Below, piece after piece: positions 12,420 to 22,884 of a stretch of DNA of 64,000 nucleotides (its first letter is position 1; each line of letters starts with the position of its first letter). The stretch spans positions 8,380,001-8,444,000 of the forward strand of contig JAYKKI010000061.1 of NCBI GenBank assembly GCA_039881145.1. The letters are read 5' to 3'. This DNA is from Druceiella hillmani (lineage: Eukaryota; Arthropoda; Insecta; Lepidoptera; Hepialidae). Under the pieces are notes generated by a model. It was given only the letters and a program-made list of their open reading frames with translations, did no database searches and was not told the origin of the DNA. Both the position numbers and the translations under genes were made by a program.

Positions 12420-12984
12420 AAGATAACATAACAAAACTTAACGACTACAAAGCTATTTCATTACTAAACTTTTTAAGCAAAATGTTTGAATAATAGGAAA
12501 ATGCCAGACTGTCCAAATTTATAGAAACAATTGGAATTTACTCTGACAAACAATTTGTCTTTAGGAGAGGGCAATGGCACGATGCTCTAAAGACCAGGAA
12601 TGACAATATACCTAAACACCTAGATGCAAGTCACAAATACCTAGGTATTAGTCACAATACTATATTATTAGATATCTCCAAAGAATAGACTGTTTATCAC
12701 AAGGCCTTCCTTTGAAACAAATACAACATATAGGTATAAGTGATATGATAAGTCTTGAACTATTTTGGTAGTTACTTGAAAGACAGGATCCAAACCGTTA
12801 AAATTAGTGATACTATTGGCAATTACACATTCATTCGGTCTTCCATAAGGCAGCATATTGGAACCAACGCTCTTTTTAATCTTCCTAAAAGGCGTGAAAA
12901 ACTAGAGATGGAAGGCACCATCTCTAGTTTTTCACGCCTCACAGTAACCTTTGCTGATGATACTATCCTACTATTACATGACTA
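12420..12984 (+). pseudogene. LINE reverse transcriptase fragment, broken
   Basis: Pieces of a non-LTR reverse transcriptase are readable in order on the plus strand. Asp-Tyr-Lys-Ala-Ile-Ser-Leu-Leu (cf. YRPISLLP) is followed by QFVFRRG (cf. QFGFR) and LLDIS (cf. LDI(S)KAFD). Then come YLKDRIQTVKISDTI, ALFNL (cf. GPxLFN), and finally VTFADDTILL with the FADD active-site motif. Stops and frameshifts separate the pieces. It is neither of the two jockey copies elsewhere in the window. The clade (CR1 or jockey group) is not resolved. A 22-bp perfect palindrome sits between the last two motifs. Confidence 0.65.
12890..12939. repeat. perfect 22-bp inverted repeat, 6-nt loop
   Basis: Arms 12890-12911 and 12918-12939 (starting AGGCGTGAAAAACTAGAGAT) are exact reverse complements around AAGGCA. 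It lies inside the LINE fragment, just upstream of its FADD motif. Confidence 0.9.
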
Positions 12985-13438
12985 AACATGGCATAATTTG
13001 ACTATCAAAACCAATTGGTCACCGCAAAGTTAAAACTTGACTAAATGACAACTCATTGAAACTGAACTCATTGTACTAAATAAGTCCCATTCAGCATTGA
13101 TAAATGACACCAACCTACTAGCCAAATCATAATGATTCATGCCCGTATAGACGATATACCCGTGAATGCAAACCTTTCTAGCGGTTTTTGTAATAAGCTA
13201 CCTACGAATACAGACATTATGCTTTTCTTACCCCAACAATACACAACGTAGGTACTCATTTCTAACCTTCTAGAATGTAAATAGAAAACAGATATATAAT
13301 TTAAAATATTGATTACCCACTGGCTTCTTGACAAACACGGATCGGATGCAGATGTCATTACCATTTGTAGTATAATATATTGCCCGATATTACGTTTTGC
13401 TTGTTGTTATTTTTAGAAATCTTAAATGTTTACCAGAG

Positions 13439-13439
<1 letters not shown>

Positions 13440-13522
<83 letters not shown>
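13440..13522. repeat. (AT)n/(GT)n compound microsatellite
   Basis: Runs of AT flank a (TG)n core. It abuts the 3' end of the Helitron-like element that follows. Confidence 0.9.
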
Positions 13523-13528
<6 letters not shown>

Positions 13529-14711
13529 CGGGTGACCGAGCGATGCTCGGTGTATTTCGAGTTTCCCATAGGAAAGTGAAATTGCTTGTTTCATAGTATT
13601 AGAGTTAGTAGTAGATTTTATTTCCCCTTTCCCCTTTGTCTTCGTTTTCGAATTCGGCCTTCGGTCTCATCTTCCCGTTTACCTTCGCGTTCGCGTTCAC
13701 ATTCGCATTTTCGCCTTGGCGTTCGCGTTTGTTTTCGCATTCGTCTTCGCGTTCGCCTTTGCGTTTGCCTTCGCGTTCACGTTCGCCTTTGCCTTGGCGT
13801 TCACGTTCGCCCTCCCGTTCGCCTTCCACTTTCCCATCGCCTTCTTCGCCTTCCACTCCACCTTCCCATTCCTCTTCTCCTCACCTCACCTTAACCCCCC
13901 CCCTACCCTCCACCTTTACATACCCCTTCACTCTCTCTCCCACAATTTCTTCGTCCCCTTCCCCTTCCCCATTCCCTTCCCTTCACCTTCCTCTTCCCTT
14001 CCACTCCCTCTCCACCTTCCCTTCCCTTTACCTTCCCATTCACCTTATTCTTCCCTTTACCTCCCCCTACCCAAACCACTACACCCCACTTCACCTTTTC
14101 CTTCACCATACTCTTCCCCTACCCCTGCACCATCACCTTTCCCTTGCCCTTACCTCCCCCTACCCATACTCCTACCCCTCCACTTACCCTTCCCCTTCAG
14201 CACCCGCTTCTACTTCCGCTTCCTTTTCTCCTTCCCCTTTCCCTCCTCCCTCCTCTTCTCCTTCCTCTCCCCCTCCCCATCTTCCTACCATCCACTTCAC
14301 CATAACCTTTCTCTTTCTCTTACCTCCCCCTACCCATGCCCCTACACACCACGTCCCCTTCTCCTTCCACCACCCCCCCCTTCCCCTTCCCCTTCTCCGC
14401 CCCTTCCCCTTCCCCTTCTCCGCCCCTTTCCCTTTCACGTCCTTTTCCTACTCTACCCTTTCCCACCCGTTTCCTTATGTTTCTTCCATCCAAAAGTTAT
14501 TAAATCATAGAATAGTGTTCATGTAATTTTGAAAATTTTAAATGGCTGCCATTTCCAAAATAATTAACCGACATGGCTCATCTTTGGAATTATTCAATAT
14601 AATTACCCACGCAATAAATATTCCGAATTTCATCAAAATCGTTGGAGCCGTTTCTGAGAAACCATTTACATATATATATATACATACAAGAATTGCTCAT
14701 TTAATAGTATA

Positions 14712-14714
<3 letters not shown>
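13523..14714 (-). mobile_element. non-autonomous Helitron-like element filled with pyrimidine-rich repeat
   Basis: Read on the minus strand, the right end starts TCTTATACTATTAAATGAGC at 14714 (5' TC). The left end carries a hairpin, ACCGAGC-GAT-GCTCGGT (stem 13535-13541/13545-13551), about ten bases before a terminal CTA at 13525. This is Helitron architecture, though canonical CTRR is reduced to CTA followed by T. Both ends abut (AT)n, consistent with insertion at AT. There are no terminal inverted repeats and no protein. The region 14536-14700 is a conserved-looking subterminal part (includes GTTGGAGCCGTTTCTGAGAA on plus). The alternative is an RTE-derived SINE. Confidence 0.5.
13620..14460 (+). 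repeat. 840-bp pyrimidine-rich degenerate repeat
   Basis: The plus strand is almost purely C/T after 13850 and built from CCTTCC/CCTTTACC-like words. The left 230 bp uses TTCGCGTTCGCCT-type units. Long overlapping ORFs here (13586-14526) are low-complexity artefacts, repeating Ser/Pro/Phe or Arg/Ser, and are not genes. A polypurine-polypyrimidine tract of this length could form triplex DNA. Confidence 0.85.

Positions 14715-14750
<36 letters not shown>
14713..14750. repeat. (AT)n microsatellite
   Basis: Uninterrupted AT run bordering the 5' end of the Helitron-like element. Confidence 0.9.
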
Positions 14751-14751
<1 letters not shown>

Positions 14752-15303
14752 CCACTAACACGTTTTGCCTATCATTCGGAAGAGAAAAAGTAATACAAAA
14801 TGTAGGAAAGTAGCTACTCTCAATTTTTATTTTAAATTAATCAAAACGCGTGATGAGTAAAACTGTCAAATCCATCTTTACCGCCATTTTGTATTGAGTT
14901 TTCGATGCTGGCACGGGCACACCCCGCCCGATGGGCAAGAGCACACTTGCAAATAATTATTTAGATCGGTGTTACTGGTGCAAATAGAGGATTTTATAAT
15001 TTGAATATTGCAAAAGTATGTATTTTTATTGTTATCATAACAGATATTATGTATTGTTATTAATGATCAACTTTTTAACAAAGTATATATGTTTTAATTA
15101 ATATCTCCCTTATTTATCTGTCTGTCATGTTATATAATGTGATATATAAACTTAGATTATGAAATATATTTTTATATTTAGACATGTTATTCTTATTCGA
15201 ACGTAATTTATTATTTGATATTTAAATTTTACGCTGTTTAAATTAAAATTTTAATTATTGTTGATATAATTTAAAATTCATTAATTTTTGCTTTACTTTT
15301 TAG

Positions 15304-17286
15304 ATGTCTTCAAAAAGGTTGGGACGGAGCCAAAAAATCTTCGACTTGTATAATACAAGTAAAGAAAAACAAAATGAAAGAACATAAAAAAACAAAATCT
15401 AAGATACCAGTTCCTGAAGAATAGTCTGTTGTTCAAAATATAGAAATTGAATACATAAATTTATCTGAAAAATTATCTGACGGCTTTAGTTTAAACAGGT
15501 TTAATGCTGAAAATATAGGAAACGCTAACCCTATTGATAGCAACCGTCTCTTACCCTCTTACCGAGGTAATAACAAAAATGATGGCATTGTTACTCACAA
15601 TGCAGAACCAGAAGTTCAATTCAAAGACAGCAATGTCATTTCCTTTTTACCTTCAAACTCGTACTATCCAACTTGATTAACTTTACAAAATTCTGATAAG
15701 CACCACCACAACAAAAATAGGATTCCTGAAGATACCATCGAGCAGTGCACTTTCCCAGAAACTGAAAACAGTCATAGAAATTCTTTCCTGTGTTACCGAG
15801 AATACTGGTCCTAGTTCGTCAAACCTATTCAATCAAAAAGAAAATGTTATATCAAATGATATTATACAAGAAAGTTTAGCACCGTATAAAATTAATTCTG
15901 ACTCGAAATCTGATTACGAAAACTACCCAGAAAAAGTAAGAAAAAAAAGAAATGTATTCAGATACAAAGATAAAATTTGTTTGCTGAAAGAAGTTGAGAG
16001 AAAATGGAAAAAAGTGTTATGGAAGAAGACTTAAATTATGAAATACCAAGGAAGCCTAGCCCAGTAATGGAGAATAGATGCCTGTGTAAAGAAACTGAAA
16101 AAGGATCATTAAAATGTTCAACATTTACAGAAACAGATAGGCAAAATAATTTCAAAGAATTTTGGTGTATGAGCTGGCCAGATAAAAAGGTATATGTTAA
16201 TAATCTTGCGACATTATTACCTGCTAAGAGAAGGGGGAAAAAACGACAAAGAATCGAAAAGAGCACAATCTTTATTTTACTATTCGGAAAAAGAAGACCA
16301 GCCAATCAAAATCTGCAGAACTATGTTTTTGAAGACTCTTGGAATAGGAAGATTCAGTTGGAAAAACAGTTCTCAGTTGGAAAAATAAAAAAGTACCTGT
16401 TTCTAAAAATAACAACAAAGATTCTTTTATAGCAATGCATTCTCACTACCGTCATGCTAGTACGCAGAAAAAGTATTTATTGCCAGAGTGACGATCAAAA
16501 CGATACCTTTATGATTTTTATGTTAACGATTGGTGTAAAACATGCAATGTGCATGTTTTGTTCATTTGCAAGTTTTATGAAGAATTTGATGTCCTAAATC
16601 TCGGACTGTTCTATCCTAGAAAGGACCAATGTGAGATATGTACTCTCTTTAAAGTTGGCAATAAGTCTAAAGAAGATTATTTAGAACATCAAAGTAAGAA
16701 AGAGGAAACTCGAGCAGAGAAAGAAAAAGACAAACTGAAGAAAGTTTTGTATTTACTGTTGACTTGCTGGTAGTTCTGATGGCACCCAAATAAAAATTTA
16801 CCAGTTTACACTGTAGAACAAACCTCCAAATACACAATCTTGCCTTCTATAATTTGAAGAACAAAGATGGCTATTGTTATTTATTGAACAAAACCGAGGA
16901 AGGCTTAAATTCTGAAGAGTTTACAAGTATGGGTTAGCCTAATTGAAAAAAGATTTTACTACGAAATGAATCAGAAAAACCAACTAAAATATTTTTTTTT
17001 ACCGACGGTTGCACCTATCAGAATAGGAACTATGTAATGTCTAATGCACTGTTATTGACGGCTATGAACCACAACATAATAATACAACAAAAGTTTCTTG
17101 GGTATACACAGATAAAAGTGGACAGCATCCATTTGTCTGTTGAGCGGGCTTTTAAAAACAAAAATATCAATATTCCTGCGAAGTATGTCTCCATTTGGAG
17201 ATCCGCAAGAAAAACCCCTAGAGCTTATTATGTAACTTACCTAAACCATATTTTTTTCAAAACCTTTGACGAGTATGTTTTTTTAA
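15304..17286 (+). pseudogene. decayed transposon-encoded protein of a common insect family
   Basis: Successive fragments in shifting frames follow the order of a transposon-derived protein I recognise from many insect genomes but cannot name to superfamily. MSSKRLGRSQK at 15304 opens the series. A Cys-containing block with FKEFW sits near 16100. The frame at 16194-16388 includes SLFYYSEKEDQPIKICRTMF. NLGLFYPRKDQCEICTLFK is near 16600, followed by the charged stretch EETRAEKEKDKLKK. Then ATVAPI..NR..MSNALL, and IIIQQKFLGYTQIKVDSIH near 17110. Many stops and frameshifts show the copy is dead. No terminal repeats were identified. Confidence 0.55.
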
Positions 17287-17391
17287 AAACACCGGACCTT
17301 TCTCCAATCGAACTTGTTTGGGACGAACTCGATAGAAGGGGGAAAATTCGTTCTCCTACGAGCTCAGAGCATTTATGGCAAATATTACAAC

Positions 17392-17392
<1 letters not shown>
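17287..17392 (+). pseudogene. Tc1-type transposase C-terminal scrap
   Basis: Thr-Pro-Asp-Leu-Ser-Pro-Ile-Glu-Leu-Val-Trp-Asp-Glu-Leu-Asp-Arg-Arg matches the DDE region end of Tc1 transposases (SPDLSPIExVWD), followed by HLWQILQ. It is directly fused to the (AT)n run on its right, so the rest of the element is gone. Confidence 0.65.
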
Positions 17393-17393
<1 letters not shown>

Positions 17394-17476
<83 letters not shown>

Positions 17477-17508
17477 AATATATATGTATATATATATATA
17501 TTTATATA
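17394..17508. repeat. long (AT)n microsatellite
   Basis: About 115 bp of AT with a few G and C interruptions. It abuts the 3' end of the autonomous Helitron. Confidence 0.9.
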
Positions 17509-17844
17509 CTAGTGGTCACCCAGTGGTCGAAATTCGACGATAATAAATTTAAATTATTAGTTATTTAATATAAATTATTAAAATATAATGCTCAAACATT
17601 ATTAAGGTTCTATTGTCAAAGACTATATACTACTATAACCACAGATTTCGCCAACGCTGTTATTTTCCTATTTAAAAAAAATAAATTATATGGAATTCAA
17701 AAAGGAGAAAAATAAAGAATACCTATTTTAAAAAAAAAATTATTGAAACAGAACATGCTGTAAGATGATGCAAAATAAAAAAATTATGCGGTAAAAATAC
17801 TCTCCATTGAATAGCATTTTTTATTGCATATTGCGATAATATAA

Positions 17845-20017
17845 TTAACGATTTAAAACTTCTCTGAAAACAATGTTTTTTGTAAAAACTCTTTCATCGT
17901 TTGCTAAACGTCCTTGACCGTTATATTCGGTAATATAAAACCTTAAACCATCGAATGAACGGACTCCACTTGCCGCGACATACAATTGCCCATGTGTGAA
18001 AACTGGTCGATTCAATAAAATTCCAACCTTTTGCAATGTTTGTCCTTGAGACTTATTTATTGTCATCGCAAATGCAGGTATTATAGGAAGTTGTGTTCTT
18101 TGAAAGTTAAACGGTAAAATAGTTCCAGAGTACGTTAAATTTATACGTGGAATCAAAATTCTCTTACTGCGTGCGGTCCCAGTTAAAACTTCGCAATCTA
18201 TTGAATTTCGATGCATAAATTTGATGCGCATTCTTGTTCCATTGACTAATGCGTCCTTAGTATTTAAGTTTCTGATCAATAAAACTATGCAATTAACTTT
18301 CAATACTAACTTATGCGGTGGTAAACCACTAATAGACAAAGAATTTAAAAACTCTAGCGGATAGTTATTGATGTCATTGTCATTATCACAAATTATTTTA
18401 TCATAGCTATGATATGTTCGCTGTTCACCGGGAATTTGATTAAGTATATCAGTATTAACAAAATACAATCGTCATTTATAGGTGTTAAAATAACAGTGTT
18501 CAATATATTTTCTGAGAGTATGTTATTGGAAATGTTTCCATACACCTCATCCATAATATTGTTTTTATCTCCTATTAATTGATGAGGTATTTCAATAACA
18601 TTTTTACCAAACTGAGGGAATTGTGGGGCCTCATCATTACCAATTTTTTTCAAGAATTCTACAAAATTCTATTTCATTTGGTAAAGCTCTCAAATTTCGA
18701 GTAAATGTAACTTTATGAAAATTAGGAAATTCCTGCCAACTTGTAACACAATTTTCAATTAAAGTTCCACGTGATCCATGTGGGATTACTGGTAAGATTT
18801 GCCGAAAATCACCGCACAGAAGTATAGTTTCTCCTCCAAACACTCTATGTTTATCGTTTTCATCACATAGATCCCGCAATAATCTATCTATGATTTTCAA
18901 CACTTGCAATGGACACATAGAAACTTCATTAATAATTATCAATGATGATGAATTTATGAAACTACCGTAGTTACTATTTGCAGTAATATTTGATACAGAA
19001 TTTTCTAAAATGGGTATAGACAATTTAAACACATTGTGTAAAGTCCTGCCTCCGAGTAATAAAATTGAAGCTATGCCACTGAACGCAGTTGGAATACCAC
19101 GAAGATTAAGCGAATTTAATTTGTGAATTAATGCTGATTGAGTGAATGTTTTGCCACAACCAGCGTGAGCGGTTAAAAAAAACATTGGATCCAGTATCGT
19201 GATACAAAATGTCACGAATAACTTGATCAATGAGATTACGCTGTTCAATATTTGTACTTTCATAATACTCACAAAACAGCATCTCTTGTTCTATTATATC
19301 AATAGTATTTTCTTCTTCTATTCTCTGCGAGTATGTGGGAATTGGTAAACCAAGAATTTGACAGGACAAATTATGAATATTCAAAATATCATCAATTTCT
19401 AATAGAGCTCTGTTAAAGGATACTTCTTCGTTGTAAAGTCTTAGAAAATCTTCACTAAGATATACTTTAAATTCATTCCATAACGCTAATGCATTGGCTG
19501 GTACATTTATTGCACAAATGTAACCAAATAAATTCCGCATTTGTTTTGGTGGATGTAATTCTTTTGATTCATTTAAACATTCCCGCCATTCATTATCATT
19601 TGAAGATATTCCATGAGCATGGCACGCTTCAACAAAAGAAGGGTATAACAATTCATTGTATGTTCTAACATCCTCGAATGATTTCGGACCACAGACATGT
19701 AATAAAAGCAATCGTAAGTGAAAAAGTTCGATATCTTTTGGTGACACTACATATATCCTTGTAATGATTTTATCACCTTCACGGCTTCTCTTCTTCCATT
19801 TATTTCGGGAATCTTCCCACACATAATGCATAGGAATTTCAGTATATTTATACTCTCGTGCTGATGGATCTGATCGATTCAACTCAAAAAATGGTAATAA
19901 TTTTGTTTGTCTTTCATTATCAATTACTTGACGTTCTTGCCCTTCTCGGAAGTATACATTCTGTCGACGCGGTAAATGAATATCAAGTCTGATTATAGTA
20001 TGTGACGGAAAATGCAT
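17845..20017 (-). pseudogene. Helitron Pif1-like helicase domain, frameshifted
   Basis: This is the SF1B helicase part of RepHel, which unwinds DNA during rolling-circle transposition. Visible in order: VWEDSRNKWKKRSR upstream; the P-loop HAGCGKTF; GIPTAFSGIASILLLGGRT; the Walker B position LIINEVSM, where the family has Asp-Glu-Ala; LLCGDFRQILPV; and near the C terminus AMTINKSQGQTLQ, then THGQLYVAASGVRS. Four frames are needed (19106-20017, 18637-19272, 18393-18653, 17845-18468). Asp to Asn in Walker B and the frameshifts make it non-functional. Confidence 0.85.
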
Positions 20018-20035
20018 TGGTAATTCATAGATACG

Positions 20036-21819
20036 TCATATGGCGTCTGTTGATGCGACATAACGACCAATTAAAAAATTGGTAACTTCATTAATTTCTA
20101 TATTTTGACCTTGTTCATTTCCACCAGACTCTAGTTCAACAGATGCACTGTCATAGCCTTTATACACATATTTATAAATGTATTTGATACTTTTGACTGT
20201 AGTACATACTTCAACATTTATATGGCAATTAAATTTAGCAAGTAAATATGGATTGTATGGTACAACATACCGATTGTCAAGGCAACTACTACGAACTTCT
20301 GCATTAATACCATTATCACGTCTTCTGTATAATGCCCATATACCCATTTAACGATTCACATATAGTTTCATTAAATCGTTTTGGATACTCTTTTAGACAT
20401 TTTCCATCTCTCATACATACAGAATTAGGATTAAGTACTCCGCATAGACCATGCATCATATGTTTTACAACATATTTATGTAGTGTTGGATGTGTTTCAA
20501 TGTGAGGAATCTCCGCAGATACAACTTTATCAATATCTATAGCATTAACAATTTTATCTTGCTCATTTAAAGCGAGTAAAAGGGGAGCATGAGGCAATCC
20601 TCTTTTTTGAAATTCAATTGTATAAATGAGTGCTTCAACTTTACCAAAGATATTATTTTTTATAAGGCCCTCTATGAATGCTTTCAACTTTGACTTGAAT
20701 ACACGCACAATAATATCAGGTCTAAAATTAGCAGCTTCACCTACACCAATATTGTTAACTATTTCTCGCCAACTTGGATTGCAAGTCATTGTAATAAATA
20801 AAGACGGTTTTCTAAAATGTTGTACAATTGACATTGCATCTAAATAATTCTGATATATATTTCTTGGAGATCCATTGAATGAAGATGGTGAAATTACTCT
20901 ACTACCAACATTCCTAGCATTCATGTTCAATTCTAAGTAGTCTGTTAAATTGTTGTAAACTTCAGACTTAAAAATTGTTTGCTTTTGTCGAATGAAATGT
21001 AATCTTGAGCCCTGTATTCTCACATACGTATCAAATATCCACTGCAGAAATAATTTTTTGTGAATGGTGCTACATGCTGAAATCTTCTCTAATCGTAAGT
21101 CGATAGGTTGCATACTGAAGCATGGCTAATTTTTTTCTGTGTGCTCTTGAATTAGATATAGTTGGTACGTTATGAGGAATATTGATATGCCACCCAGTAT
21201 CACCATTTGGAAAAAGTAATGGATGTGCTCAAGGGTCTAATGATGAATTTAAAATTGAGATATTTTTGATGATACTATTAACTTATGAAAATTAAATCAT
21301 ATTTCGTTCAAAGGTTGCTCACCATCAACTGTACTAAATATTACTGCTACATCAGTTTTGAACTGTATCATTGAAATGGCGTTGATTTAAATCATGATTT
21401 ACTTTAATGAGCATACAAATTTCTTTTTTTTCATTTTCAACTCTGTGACAATGATGTTTCGTGTTGAAAGGATTACTGCGTTCCAATTCAAGAGATATTT
21501 TGCGCATTATATTGTTATTACATGTTTGATTAAAATGTTGTTGTAATCTATAATTGATAATATATAATTGATAGTGTCGACATCATAAAAATCGAATTGA
21601 GCACAACATGGTGAGCAACCATATGCCGCATTCATTGAACCTGATCTGTGATAAAAACATCATGTTTTTGAAATTATACACTCCACTTGTAACTGCCCCG
21701 CAAATTTTAGCTTCTGAGCTAACCATAGCAAATGATGAATTATATTTGCGAATGTTTTCAAAATAATTTTTTGCCTTACTTTTGATTGAAGGTTTATTTG
21801 AAATAAGCCCATAATACAA
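20036..21819 (-). pseudogene. Helitron HUH replicase domain, broken
   Basis: This is the rolling-circle endonuclease half of RepHel. Pieces: KNYFENIRKYNSSFAM (21583-21819), HPLLFPNGDTGWHINIPHN (about 21190), SLFITMTCNPSWREI, EFQKRGLPHAPLL, KHMMHGLCG, and the tyrosine motif SIKYIYKYVYKGYDSA (20036-20347). The HUH motif, normally His-hydrophobic-His (PHAH), reads PHAP, so a metal-binding His is lost. The tyrosines are retained. A frame break lies at 20316-20347. Confidence 0.82.
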
Positions 21820-22224
21820 TGATTTAAAATATTCATTTTGACTTAAGGGCGGTAATATTGCTTTACCCTTATGACAAGATTAAGTGAATTCAGTCCTGTC
21901 ACTTAAAATCACTTCAGATTCAAAACGTTTCGCATTGCAAAACCTGCATTGTAAATCCATTAATCCACAATCATAACTATGATAAATTCTTGGGATTACA
22001 TTTGGTGCACATTTATATGTATCTCTAAAAATTACTTCTTCATTTGTAAACTATTAATATTATTTAAATTTGTCTTTGGTCTATTAATATGTGTATGTGA
22101 AACAAACTATGAATATGATATTATCATAATTATGATTATTTTTGACATTCAGTAAGACTATGGACAAATAATATTAATCTCAGTTTGACCATAGACTTCA
22201 ACCAAAAACAAAATAGTATATATG

Positions 22225-22725
22225 TGTGTGTACATATGTGTGTGTGTCAAACGCATGTGTTTCTAATAAAAATCTATATATCTCTATGTAAAAAATATTA
22301 GCTTTCAGCACTCTTCTCCATATAAACTTTAACTGTGCCAAATTTCATACTCCTCCGGACGCGTAATTTTCGTTAAAAGGAGTATAAAGGTTTTGCTTAG
22401 TATATTAATATTTTGGTTATTATTAACCTTTAAATTATGGTTATTATTAACCTTTAGAAAGTTGAATAATATTTTATTAAATCGTAATAACTCTAATTTC
22501 AGATAAAAGGTCAATTTTTTTACTACTATATATGGGAAAATAAAGTTAAAGCACAATAACTTAGAAACTGTCTGGCAGATAAACTACAATGGAAAGCCAG
22601 CGGAAAAATAAAATTATGGACAACTCATGTGTCAATATGTGTGTATATACATGCACAGATTATATACTAAATAGATGGTCAACTCCAAGCAATTGTGCGA
22701 GCGAGATAGCACTTTCGCGTTTCCA
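22225..22725 (+). repeat. dispersed repeat family A, copy 1
   Basis: Shares with 24890-25605 the blocks TGCCAAATTTCATACTCCTC, CGCGTAATTTTCGT, GTATTAATAT, GGCAGATAAACTACAATGGA and AAGCCAGCGG, then GTGTATATACATG. The class is unresolved; no coding potential. Confidence 0.75.
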
Positions 22726-22764
22726 AGTACTATGCCTCTATATTCCCCTGTTGCCCAATCTAAT

Positions 22765-22809
22765 GAAGTTGCAGCGAGTGCCCATTTGCTGAGCATTCGC
22801 TGCAACTTC
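22765..22809. repeat. 13-bp perfect inverted repeat, 19-nt spacer
   Basis: GAAGTTGCAGCGA (22765-22777) and TCGCTGCAACTTC (22797-22809) are reverse complements. Confidence 0.75.
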
Positions 22810-22884
22810 GTACTTTCCCTGCAACTCGTATTTTTGACAGGTGTACTTTTCTTACATTTTAGGTTACAATTGAAACAATTCTGA

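Larger units (their letters stand above)
17509..22030 (-). mobile_element. nearly complete autonomous Helitron, inactivated
   Basis: The minus strand carries the full order of a RepHel protein: N-terminal Cys-rich block, replicase, Pif1-type helicase. It is broken into at least six frames. The N-terminal Cys block (YDCGLMDLQCRFCNAKRFE) is at about 21900-21985. The 3' end is plausible at 17509: CTAG followed by host T, 13-14 bases after a small hairpin (GTCGAA-A-TTCGAC, 17526-17538), abutting (AT)n. The 5' terminus was not located. Length of about 4.5 kb is near that of intact elements. Inactivation is shown by frameshifts and altered catalytic motifs described for the two domains. Confidence 0.75.

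Noticed and set aside
13586..14526. Overlapping long ORFs (up to 296 codons) on both strands
   Set aside because: They lie wholly in the pyrimidine-rich repeat; products are low-complexity Ser/Pro/Phe or Gly/Lys/Glu strings in every frame.
17037..17568. ORFs ending in long Tyr-Ile repeats
   Set aside because: Translation of (AT)n; only the first 85 or so codons match transposase relics.
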